DNA of 17,633 nt from Anaerolineae bacterium (GTDB lineage: Bacteria; Chloroflexota; Anaerolineae; J102). Location: positions 1-17,633 of the forward strand of contig JALWDV010000059.1 in assembly GCA_027036755.1 (NCBI GenBank), written 5' to 3'. Below are positions 1 to 7,300 of the stretch, piece after piece. The translations under genes were made by a program, and so were the position numbers. Each line of letters starts with the position of its first letter. The stretch's first letter is position 1. Under the pieces are notes generated by a model. That model searched no databases. It worked only from the letters and a program-made list of their open reading frames with translations, and was not told the DNA's origin.

Positions 1-127
1 GAAGTCCCCCGGCTAGAAACAGCGCCCCTGCGGGGCTAGCCGGATTTATCCGGCGCTGTTTTGTAGCCCGGCGACTTCATCGCCGGGCGGACGTGGCAAA
101 CGCTTCAACCGAAAAAGGACGCACCCC
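1..127 (-). repeat. Copy 1 of a 180-bp palindromic element (TIR element), cut by window edge
   Basis: Read on the minus strand this matches the intact copy at 11188-11367: the end motif GGGGTGCGTCC...TTTCGGTTGAAG (seen here as its complement at 102-127), then the shared block GCGTTTGCCACGTCC, the hairpin CCCGGCGA-TGAAG-TCGCCGGG, GCCGGATAAATCCGGC, and an AGCGCC...GGCGCT stem. The far end lies beyond base 1, so only one terminal repeat is visible. It carries no coding capacity. Length and boundaries come from comparison with the other copies. Confidence 0.75.
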
Positions 128-433
128 CTTGGCGGCTGGATGTGAGGTTTTTCAGTCAGCAACGAAGCGTGCAAGGCATTGAATCGCCGCCAAAGGAACC
201 TGTCAGGTTAATTCAAGCGAAACGACCTTAGCAGTTACCTTCAGTAGATCACGATTTCATCCGCAAGCACACGCCGAATAAATTCAGGTCTCAGGGCGCT
301 CCGCCGCATGTCCCTCTTCAGGGACATTTTCGGCGCGAAAGGCATCTGCCTGCGCAGGCAGACAGGCGGCCAATCTAATCACCCTTCCTTGATCATTGAT
401 TCTGATAGCACACCTCGCCGCAGACTATTTCCA
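128..433. other. Non-coding gap with small hairpins only
   Basis: No reading frame here has gene-like features. Visible structure: an 8-bp inverted repeat TTGGCGGC (129-136) / GCCGCCAA (186-193); a hairpin TGTCCCT-CTTC-AGGGACA (309-326) followed by four T residues, terminator-like but with no gene in front of it; and a palindrome CTGCCTGCGCAGGCAG (347-362). These look like repeat remnants. The open frame that starts near 308 and runs to 763 reads through repeats and is not a credible gene. Confidence 0.5.
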
Positions 434-580
434 ATAATGTCTATTGTATTGTTCATTATGATAATGCGCCGCGCCGGATGTGCGATCCGGCGCACTTTTC
501 CCATTCAACCCGCCGGATTGCGAATCCGGCTGGACGCAAGCGCAAGCAGCCAGCCATCCAATGACTTACGCCTTCTTGCA
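434..580 (+). mobile_element. 147-bp palindromic mini-element, copy B
   Basis: This block aligns without gaps to 9535-9681 at roughly 87% identity by hand count from the first ATTGTAT onward. Both contain a hairpin GCGCCGGAT-GTGCG-ATCCGGCGC, a second hairpin of the GCCGGAT...ATCCGGC type, and a CGCAAGCGCAAGCAG segment. An imperfect outer stem (ATTGTAT near the left end, ATCCAAT near the right) could fold the whole unit. It encodes no protein, so it would be a non-autonomous REP- or MITE-like element moved in trans. No clean target duplication is seen here (CTATTTCCA left, CTAATTTCTGG right), which suggests an older insertion or decay of the flanks. Confidence 0.65.
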
Positions 581-670
581 CTAATTTCTGGACGCGTACT
601 TAGTGAACGTCTAAAAATTACTTCCCTTTTTCCGAGGTTTTCGCGTCTGCGAGAGAAGGCCCCCCCTCAC

Positions 671-692
671 TCCCCCCCGCAAGCGGGGGGGA
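671..692. repeat. GC-rich perfect hairpin
   Basis: A 10-bp perfect stem of T plus seven C plus GC, a two-base AA loop, then GC plus seven G plus A. It lies inside the repeat-filled gap in front of fmt, more than 200 bp from any start codon. Nothing ties it to a particular gene. There is no T-run, so it is not a standard terminator. Confidence 0.5.
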
Positions 693-718
693 AGACCTCT
701 CCGTCTGCAAAAATCCTT

Positions 719-786
719 TGCAAACCAGCGGCTCCCTCCCCTGCAAAGGAGCGAAGCGACTAGCGGGGGAGGGCCGGGGTGGGGGC
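719..786 (+). repeat. 68-bp interspersed repeat, copy 1
   Basis: Matches the reverse complement of 9860-9927 over 68 bp with about five substitutions and no gaps (about 93% by hand count). The core is palindromic: CTCCCTCCCCTGC...GCGGGGGAGGG followed by CCGGGGTGGGGG. A related but divergent copy ends the window (about 17556-17633). Downstream at 796-807 and 824-835 there is an exact 12-bp direct repeat GCGACTTGCTAC. The remaining 836-919 before fmt shows no recognisable signal. Confidence 0.65.
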
Positions 787-919
787 GAAGCTCTGGCGAC
801 TTGCTACCTGCCACCCGCCACCTGCGACTTGCTACAAAGATCGATAACTTTTCCTCGATCTCGATGCGCTAAGCGCCTATCTTCGTAGTTACTCCATCGA
901 TTACCCGACATAGCGACGT

Positions 920-1852
920 ATGATCAAAACCATCTTCATGGGAACGCCCGAAATTGCGGTTCCCTCCCTGCAAGCCCTGCTGGCCCATCCCGATTTCGAT
1001 GTGGCGGGCGTGGTCACCCAGCCCGACCGCAAGGCGGGACGCGGGCGCAAGCTCAAGCCCTCTCCCGTCAAGCAAACCGCGCTGGCCGCGGGCGTGAGCG
1101 CCATCCTGCAACCATCCAGACTACGCGAACCAGACGCACTCCAGGCCCTGGCTGCACTGGAGCCCGAGCTCATCGTCGTCGCAGCCTACGGCCAAATCCT
1201 GCGGCCCCAGGTGCTGGACCTGCCCCGCTACGGCTGCATCAACGTCCACGCCTCGCTGCTGCCCCGCTGGCGGGGCGCGTCCCCCATCACCGCGGCCATC
1301 CTGGCGGGCGCCCCGCAAACCGGCGTCACCATCATGCAGATGGACCCGGGCATGGACACCGGGCCTATCCTCAGCCAGCGAGCCGAAAGCATCCGCCCCG
1401 ATGACGACGCCGCCAGTTTGGGCCAGCGGCTGGCGCGGCTGGGGGCCGAGCTGCTGATGGAAACCCTGCCCTGCTATCTGGCGGGCCACATTCAGCCCAA
1501 ACCGCAGCCTCAGGCGGGCGTCAGCCTTTGCCGACTGGTGAAAAAGGAGCATGCCCGCATCGACTGGGCTCGCCCGGCTGCCGAAATCGAGCGGATGGTG
1601 CGAGCCTACCGGCCCTGGCCGGGCGCTTTCACCACCTGGCGGGGACAAAATCTGAAGATCGGGGCGGCAAGGGTCGTCGAGGGCCAGGCGGAGCCGGGAC
1701 GCGTCATCGCCTGGGAGAAGAAAGCTGCGGTGGGCACTGGCGCGGGCCTGTTGCTGATCGAAAAGGCGCAGCTTCCGGGCAAAAAGATGCTGGACATCGC
1801 GGATTTTCTGCGCGGCAGGCCCGATTTTATTGGCGCCGAGTTGGGAGTATGA
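920..1852 (+). CDS. fmt: Methionyl-tRNA formyltransferase
   Basis: Transfers a formyl group from 10-formyltetrahydrofolate to the methionine on initiator tRNA, giving fMet-tRNA for bacterial translation initiation (cytoplasm). The protein is 310 aa, normal for the family. The N-terminal Rossmann-type formyltransferase domain starts with MIKTIFMGTPEIAVPSL. The catalytic set is visible: N108 and H110 in INVHASLLPRWRGASP, and D146 in MDPGMDTGPIL. The C-terminal OB-like tRNA-binding part includes the RAYRPWPGAFT segment near residues 229-239. The start fits the family N-terminus, although no clear Shine-Dalgarno precedes it. Its stop overlaps the next gene as ATGA, so the two are probably cotranscribed and translationally coupled. 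Folate supply could come from FolD, encoded elsewhere in the window. Confidence 0.96.
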   Translation: MIKTIFMGTPEIAVPSLQALLAHPDFDVAGVVTQPDRKAGRGRKLKPSPVKQTALAAGVSAILQPSRLREPDALQALAALEPELIVVAAYGQILRPQVLDLPRYGCINVHASLLPRWRGASPITAAILAGAPQTGVTIMQMDPGMDTGPILSQRAESIRPDDDAASLGQRLARLGAELLMETLPCYLAGHIQPKPQPQAGVSLCRLVKKEHARIDWARPAAEIERMVRAYRPWPGAFTTWRGQNLKIGAARVVEGQAEPGRVIAWEKKAAVGTGAGLLLIEKAQLPGKKMLDIADFLRGRPDFIGAELGV

Positions 1853-3030
1853 AGAGCGCCATCACCATCAACTACGCGCAATCAAAAATCATCGTCGTCT
1901 CGCTGGCTTTCGTGATGGGGGCGGCAATGTTCATTTGGCCCGCGTCGACCGCCGCTGCGCCTTTCGATACCCCTCTGCCGCCCGCGCCCCACCGGCTGCA
2001 AATCTCGGCCTGGATGCCTACTGCCTGGGACGGCGACGCGGCCCGGGCCTCCTTCGATGCGCATATAGACAGCCTCAGCGTCGTCAGCCCCTTTTGGTAC
2101 GGCGTGGACGCGGATGGCGCGCTGATAGCTTTTGCGGGCTCGCGGGACGCGGAGCTGGTGCATCAGGCCCGGAACGCGGGCGTTCGCGTCATCCCCACCA
2201 TCACCAACCAGTTCGAGCAGGAGCGCGTCCACGCCATCCTGAATGACGCCGGCCTGGCGGCTGCGCACCGCCGGGCCATCGTGGCGGAGGTCGAGCGATA
2301 CGATCTCGACGGCGTCGATCTGGATTACGAGAATCTGGCGGCCGAGGACAAAGAGCTGTTTTCGGCCTGGGTGCAGGCGCTGGCGGATGATCTGCACGCC
2401 CGCGGCAGACTGCTCACGGTCACCGTCCAGCCCAAGACCTTCGACGCGGCGGGCTGGGACGGGCCGGGCGCGCAGGATTATCGGGCGCTGGCCATGTCCG
2501 CGGATGAGCTGCGATTGATGACTTATGGCTGGTGCTGGGCGTCGGGCTGCGTGGACGGCAATCCGCCCGGACCCATCGCACCGATGCACTGGATGCAGCA
2601 GGTCATCGATTACGCCAAGATGCAAGCGCCCGCCTCCAGGATTGTGTTGGGCGTGAATCTCTACGGCTACGATTGGCGCGACGAGAGCAAACCACTGTTC
2701 ACGCCCCTGGCCCTGGCCGATATGACCGGCGAGGCCCTGGTGTGGGAGGAGGCGGACGCGCTGCGGCGGGCCCAGGGCGCGGAAATCCAGTGGTGGGAGC
2801 GAGATGAGCGAGGGATGGTGCAGGAGCCGTGGTTCAGCTACGCTGACGACGCCCATTTTGTCATCTTCGCCAACGCCGACAGCGTGGCGGCCCGGGCGCA
2901 ACTGGCCGCGACCAACGATCTGCGCGGGATCATCTTCTGGCGACTGGGCGGCGAAGACCCTTCCCTGTGGAATCGGCTGCCCAGGCGGGTGTATCGGGCC
3001 TGGCTGCCCTTGAAAATATCTGGCGGCTGA
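1849..3030 (+). CDS. Secreted glycoside hydrolase family 18-type protein
   Basis: Predicted 393-aa glycosidase of the GH18 fold (chitinase / spore-lytic YaaH-like). Residues 1-38 look like a signal peptide: a Lys near the start, the hydrophobic stretch IIVVSLAFVMGAAMFIW and a small-residue stretch STAAA. It therefore probably acts outside the membrane on a chitin-like or peptidoglycan glycan. The family signature DxxDxDxE is intact as DGVDLDYE (154-161), with E161 the expected acid catalyst. MTYGW, VNLYGYDW and the C-terminal WRLGGEDP motif also fit. I chose the ATG at 1849 because it overlaps the fmt stop (ATGA) and begins the signal peptide; an upstream in-frame start at 1528 would only read inside fmt. 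The exact substrate cannot be told from sequence. Confidence 0.9.
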   Translation: MKSAITINYAQSKIIVVSLAFVMGAAMFIWPASTAAAPFDTPLPPAPHRLQISAWMPTAWDGDAARASFDAHIDSLSVVSPFWYGVDADGALIAFAGSRDAELVHQARNAGVRVIPTITNQFEQERVHAILNDAGLAAAHRRAIVAEVERYDLDGVDLDYENLAAEDKELFSAWVQALADDLHARGRLLTVTVQPKTFDAAGWDGPGAQDYRALAMSADELRLMTYGWCWASGCVDGNPPGPIAPMHWMQQVIDYAKMQAPASRIVLGVNLYGYDWRDESKPLFTPLALADMTGEALVWEEADALRRAQGAEIQWWERDERGMVQEPWFSYADDAHFVIFANADSVAARAQLAATNDLRGIIFWRLGGEDPSLWNRLPRRVYRAWLPLKISGG

Positions 3031-3065
3031 GAAGTGAATCCGGCGAGATACTCTCCGACAAGCTC

Positions 3066-3116
3066 AGCGTCAAACGTCAAAAAGAGCCTTCTCGTCACGC
3101 TCTGACGTTTGACGCT
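3066..3116. repeat. 14-bp perfect inverted repeat after the GH18 gene
   Basis: AGCGTCAAACGTCA (3066-3079) pairs exactly with TGACGTTTGACGCT (3103-3116) across a 23-base loop. It begins 36 bp after the GH18 stop and could stabilise the 3' end, but no T-run follows, so it is not a clear intrinsic terminator. The same CGTCAAACGTCA / TGACGTTTGACGCTT arms reappear at 4161-4260 on the other side of the SWIM gene. Confidence 0.65.
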
Positions 3117-3142
3117 TACGTTTGATGAGCTCTGATTGTTAT

Positions 3143-3390
3143 GTCATTCCGACGACCGCAAGTAGGAGAAATCTTCCCAGGTGCGACGCACTTGAGCCTG
3201 CGGTAAGTGCGTCGCACCTTGAACGGCAGTTTACGAAGCTCAGGCAGGTTTAAGCTATGCTTTTCGGACTGCGGCCTGGCGCTCAACCACCTGCGGCGGA
3301 ACACACTTCCGCCGCGGCGCGAAACTTTTTTTCGAGGAATCTCCGCGCTTGCAGGGGGATTTCTCGGTCGCTGCGCTCCCTCGAAATGAC
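3143..3390. repeat. 248-bp nested inverted-repeat element
   Basis: The outer arms GTCATTCCGA (3143-3152) and TCGAAATGAC (3381-3390) are near-complementary, and so are GAGAAATC (3166-3173) and GATTTCTC (3358-3365). I recall similar GTCATTCC...GAAATGAC repeats in many bacterial genomes. Two strong hairpins sit inside: AGGTGCGACGCACTT / AAGTGCGTCGCACCT (3179-3193 / 3205-3219, 15 bp perfect) and GCGGCGGAA-CACAC-TTCCGCCGC (3293-3315). There is no coding potential. Nesting suggests one palindromic repeat landed in another. Confidence 0.55.
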
Positions 3391-3397
3391 GGTCGTA

Positions 3398-3446
3398 ATG
3401 CGTGATTCGTGATGCGTGACAACCTCACGCATTACGCATTACGCAT
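3398..3446. repeat. 22-bp hairpin with iterated GCGTGAT/GCATTAC units
   Basis: The left arm (3398-3419) and right arm (3425-3446) pair over 22 positions around a 5-base CAACC loop, with two G-U wobbles and one mismatch as RNA. Each arm is itself made of short iterated units (ATGCGTGA, ACGCATT). It abuts the preceding repeat cluster and may mark the boundary before the SWIM gene's promoter. Function unknown. Confidence 0.5.
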
Positions 3447-3524
3447 CACACTCGTTGCAGACTCGCCCGACGCTGGTTTTGCTAACCCTCAGCAATCAGC
3501 AAGCGTTCTATTTACGGAACAAAC

Positions 3525-3590
3525 CGTAGGAAAATCGTAGGAAAGACGTTGCTCAAAACGTTTGACAGAACGCCCGGCGCAAGGTATACT
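3525..3590 (+). promoter_or_regulatory. Sigma70-type promoter with phased upstream direct repeats (SWIM gene)
   Basis: TTGACA (3562-3567), a 17-base spacer, then TATACT (3585-3590): a near-consensus housekeeping promoter, with transcription expected from about 3597. Upstream are two exact 9-bp direct repeats CGTAGGAAA (3525-3533 and 3536-3544) with an 11-bp period, about one helical turn, ending 17 bp before the -35 box. The palindrome AAACGTTT (3556-3563) overlaps the -35. The phased repeats resemble an activator or repressor site, but no regulator can be named. Confidence 0.7.
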
Positions 3591-3638
3591 TGAATCAGAT
3601 AGCCTGACCCTGTAACCAAGTCATCTGTGACGACAATC

Positions 3639-3674
3639 ATGTCAAATTCACTTTTCTTTTACACCCTGACCTAA
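3639..3674 (+). CDS. Possible 11-codon leader peptide
   Basis: An ATG-to-TAA mini-frame encoding MSNSLFFYTLT lies inside the leader of the SWIM gene and ends 2 bases before a terminator-like hairpin (3677-3701). The placement and the Phe-Phe-Tyr run recall attenuator leader peptides. However, there is no good Shine-Dalgarno, a frame this short is easily found by chance, and the downstream gene is not an amino-acid biosynthesis gene. Reported as a candidate only. Confidence 0.15.
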   Translation: MSNSLFFYTLT

Positions 3675-3676
3675 CG

Positions 3677-3706
3677 ACGCTCCGCCTTCCTGCGCGAGCG
3701 TTTTTT
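3677..3706 (+). terminator. Terminator-like hairpin within the SWIM gene leader
   Basis: ACGCTCCGC (3677-3685) pairs with GCG-C-GAGCGT (3692-3701) with one bulged base and a 6-base loop, followed at once by six T residues (3701-3706). It lies between the promoter and the SWIM start codon, so a transcript from about 3597 could stop after about 110 nt (a small RNA or attenuated leader) or read through. Flanking complementary segments GACCCTG (3606-3612), ACCCTGA (3663-3669) and TCAGGGTC (3713-3720) could form alternative long-range stems. Confidence 0.6.
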
Positions 3707-3751
3707 CATTTCTCAGGGTCTTCTCCCCCACATCTCCCGGAGGTTTGTTTT

Positions 3752-4018
3752 ATGATGGATTCGGCCATGATCAGCAAAATCATGAAGGCAAAACGCTACG
3801 CAGACGAACGGGATAGGATGGAGTTTTCGAGTTTTACTGTGGTGTTCAAGGGGAATCATCGGGATCACACCGTGACATTCGAGAATAATCAGTGGCATTG
3901 CACCTGCGATTTCTTTACCCAGAGAGGCATTTGCAGCCACACCATGGCCATGGAAAAGGTGCTGGAAGGCATGCTCCCGGAATCCAGTTTCCAGGAAATC
4001 CAACCGGAGCCCGCCTAG
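3752..4018 (+). CDS. Small SWIM zinc-finger protein
   Basis: An 88-aa protein consisting almost entirely of one SWIM-type zinc finger. The motif CxCx(n)CxH is complete: C50, C52, C61 and H63 in WHCTCDFFTQRGICSHTMAM. SWIM domains are known in bacterial SWI2/SNF2 helicase partners, MuDR-type transposases and MEK kinases, where they bind DNA or protein. Here the finger stands alone, so the role is inferred only as a DNA- or protein-binding accessory factor. The start is fixed by GGAGG (3739-3743) 8 bases before the ATG. It has its own strong promoter and its own terminator, hence a monocistronic unit. The high, dedicated expression signal suggests a house function rather than a decaying gene. 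Neighbouring genes give no functional clue. Confidence 0.85.
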   Translation: MMDSAMISKIMKAKRYADERDRMEFSSFTVVFKGNHRDHTVTFENNQWHCTCDFFTQRGICSHTMAMEKVLEGMLPESSFQEIQPEPA

Positions 4019-4053
4019 ACTTCGCAACAACGCCCACATCCCCCCGAAAGCGT

Positions 4054-4089
4054 AAAACCCGGACGCCCGCAGCGTTTCCGGGTTTTATG
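4054..4089 (+). terminator. Intrinsic terminator of the SWIM gene
   Basis: AAAACCCGGA (4054-4063) pairs perfectly with TCCGGGTTTT (4077-4086), extended inside by CGC/GCG, and the stem ends in T-rich sequence. It lies 35 bp after the stop codon and closes the SWIM transcription unit. Confidence 0.8.
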
Positions 4090-4160
4090 TTTCTGAGACA
4101 GGCTCCTGCGAAAAAATGCCTGACAAAGCAACGTTGGCCATTGATGACAACCCACGTCAT

Positions 4161-4260
4161 ACGTAAAACGTCAAACGTCAGGTGGTTGTTGGCAAAGCAT
4201 CGTCCTGCAATAATCCATGACATCGTTACAGCGGGATGACGTTTGACGCTTGACGTTTTG
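4161..4260. repeat. Inverted repeat related to 3066-3116
   Basis: ACGTCAAACGTCA (4168-4180) pairs with TGACGTTTGACG (4237-4248) across a loop of about 56 bases, with the arms extended imperfectly by CGTAAA and CGTTTTG. It shares 15 bases, TGACGTTTGACGCTT, with the right arm of the repeat at 3066-3116. It lies between the converging SWIM and TPR genes; the rest of 4019-4339 shows only the SWIM terminator. Confidence 0.55.
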
Positions 4261-4339
4261 CGGTCTTGGCATGTCGCCTGTTGGCGGCTCTAGCCTTCAA
4301 AGTCTGATATGTGAGCTGTATAGTCACTACCGATAATGT

Positions 4340-7300
4340 CTATCCATTGCGCAGATAGTCGCGGATCATCTCCAGCGCGGCCCGGGCCACGTTGTTATCG
4401 GGGAAGAGGGCCAGATAATCCTCCAGGGTGCGCTCGGCCCGTTTGATCTCGGCGGTGGGGGCCGGAGCGCTGAGTCCCTCGCGATAGAGTCGCTCGGATA
4501 GTGTGCGGCGGCCCCGGGCCAGATAGTAGATGGCCAGATTGAAGGTGTTGCGCCAGTTCTCCGGCTCGATCTCGTAAACCGATTCCGCGATGCCGATGGC
4601 CTCATCCAGGTCGGCCCGGGCGCCTTCCACATCGCCCTTGAGCTGGCGGGTGATGGCCCGGCGGAAGAGATCCACATCCAGCTCGGGCGTGAGCGCGATG
4701 GCGCGGCCGATGTCGCTCTGGGCCTGCTCGTAGCGCTCCAGCGCCCGATTCACCTGCGCCCGACCGGCCATGGCCCAGGCGTTGTTGGGGTCCAGCGAGA
4801 TGGCCCGGTCGAAATCGGCCAGCGCCTGCTGATAGCGACCCATGAGACGGAAGACATGGCCGCGATTGACCAGGGCCCACACGAAGTTGGGATTGATGGC
4901 AATGGCCCGGTGGAAATCATCCAGCGCCGCGTCGAGCTGGCCCAACATGCGATAGGCCTGCCCGCGGCCCGCCAAAGCCCAGGCGTAGTTGGGATTCAGC
5001 GAGACGACCTTGTCGAAATCCTCCAGCGCTGCCTCGCCATTCTTCAGGGCCAGATGCACCTGTCCTCGATTGACCAGGGCCCAGGTCATATCGGGCGATA
5101 AAGCCAGCGCCCGGTCGAGATCTTGCAGCGCCTGCTCGTAACGCTTGACCACCCGCAAGGTCTCGCCGCGACTGGCGTAAGCCCAGGCGTAGTTCGGACT
5201 CAACTGAATGGCCCGGGTGAAATCCTCCAGAGCCTCGTCATAGCGTCCCAGCGTGCGCAGCACCTGGCCGCGGGTGGCCAGAGTCCAGATATCCTGAGGC
5301 CGCAATTCGAGAGAGCGGGTGAGATCGGAAAGAGCCTCGCCATACATGCCCAGCAGCCGATGGGTCTCGCCCCGCTGGGCCAAAATCCACGGTTCGTCCG
5401 GCAGCAGCGACAGAGCGCCGGAAAGATCGGTGAGAGAGGCGTGATAGCGTTTGAGCAGGCGATGAAGCTCGCCCCGGTAGGCCATGGCCCAGCCATCGTC
5501 GGGCCGCAGCGAGATGGCCCGATCCAGATCCACCAGCGCATCACGATAACGCTGCAAAGTGCGCAGCAACCGTCCTCGCACCACCAAAGCATCGACATTT
5601 TCGGAATTCAACGTCAGCGCCTGGTTCAAATCGGCCTCGCTCTCTTCATAACGACGCATTTTCAGCAACAGATCGCCGCGCAGGGTGAGCAAAGCGCTCT
5701 GGTCGGGATGTGCGCTCATGGCCCGATTGAAGTCCTCCAGCGCCTCTTCATCCCGATTCAACTCGGCCAGCGCCGTGCCCCGCAACTCCAACAGCACCGG
5801 ATCATCGGGTTTCAGAGCCAGGGCCCGGCTCAAATCCTTCACCGCCAGATCCAGCTCGCCCAACTGACGCCAGGTCTCCCCGCGTCCGGCCCAGGCCCAA
5901 TAATCGCTCTGATCCAGCTCCAACGCCCGGCTGAAATCCTTGATGGCCAGATCGAGATCATCCATCTGCCGGTAGGTTTCGCCCCGATGGGCCAGGGCCC
6001 AGGCGTCATCAGGATCGATGGCCAACGCCCGGGCGAAATCGGCCAGGGCCTCCTGATAGCGGTCGGTGCGACGATAAACATCCGCGCGGCGGGCCAGAGT
6101 CCAGCCATCATCAGGATTAATGGCCAGGGCCCGGGCGAAATCGGATACGGCCTCTTCATCGCGGCCCAGTTGACGATAGACATCGCCGCGGCAGGCCAAA
6201 GCCCGGGCGTGATGGGGATTCTCGGCCAGGGCCTTATCGAGATCGGCCAGCGCCGCCTCGTAACGCCCCATGCGTCGATAAAGATCGCCCCGTTGCACCA
6301 GTAGATCCAGGTTATCCGGTTCGATGCCCAGGCCGGTGTTGATGTCGGTGAGCGCGTCATCCAACTGCCCCAGCCCAACAAACGCCCGACTGCGCCATAT
6401 CAGCAAATCCACATCCGTCGGAGCCAGCATCAGCGCCCGGGTGAGATCATCCACCGCGCCCTCATAGCGTTTCAGGTGATAACGGCTTTGCGCGCGCAGC
6501 CGCAGGGCGTCGAAATCATCGGACTGGAGAGCGAGCACCGCATCGAGATCGTCCACAGCCAGCGCATGCTCCGCCAACTCGTGACGAAGCATCGCCCGCA
6601 CCGCCAACGGCGCGGCGTCGGTTTGAGTGAGCGTCACCGCCTGATCCAGATCGGCCAGGGCCTCGGAATGACGGCCTTGCTGTTTGAGCAGCGCGCCCCG
6701 CCGGGTGAGCGTCCAGGCGTCATCCGGCGCCAGCTCCAGCGCCCGAGAATAGACGGCAAGCGCCTCGTCGCCCCGATCCAGGGCCTCCAGCGCCAGCCCC
6801 TGCTGAGCGATGATCCAGGCTTCGTCGGGAGCAAGGCTCAGGGCCTGCCTGAACGCGGCCAGGGCCTCCTCGGGACGGGCCAGTTCGTTGAGGATGACGC
6901 CGCGCAGGGCGTGCAGCCAGGCCCGCTGCGGAAAACGCTCGATGGCCTGGTCCAGGTCGGATAGCGCGCCCTCCTGGTTGCCGAGCAGCCGTCTGATCTC
7001 CCCGCGGAAGGGCAAAACCCAGGCCAGCTGTGCTGGGTTCAGACTGAGGGCGGAGGAAAAGTCGTTGTGCGCATCCCGCAAGCGCTCATCGCCGTAGGCG
7101 AACCACCCGCGCAGACCCAGCCCCCAATCCAGTTCAGGGCGCTTCGTCAGTGCGTCGGCCAGCCGCTCCCGGGCCGGCTCCATGCGCTCCATGAGAAGCC
7201 AGGTCGCAGCCTCTTGCGCCGCGGCCCAGGCGAGATGGGGATTCGTCTCGGCGGCGCGGGCGTAGGCTTCCACCGCATCCTGCATACGTCCCTCGGCCCG

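Noticed and set aside
308..763. 151-codon open frame in the left gap
   Set aside because: It runs through the 147-bp element, a GC hairpin and the 68-bp repeat, has no ribosome site and no recognisable domain.
1528..1848. Upstream extension of the GH18 frame
   Set aside because: This part overlaps fmt out of frame, and the signal peptide starts at the ATG at 1849; the extension is not protein-like.
5123..6304. 393-codon open frame on the + strand inside the TPR gene, with repeating QSP / GEI units
   Set aside because: Its periodicity mirrors the 102-bp TPR array on the other strand; it is the antisense image of the repeats and not a gene.
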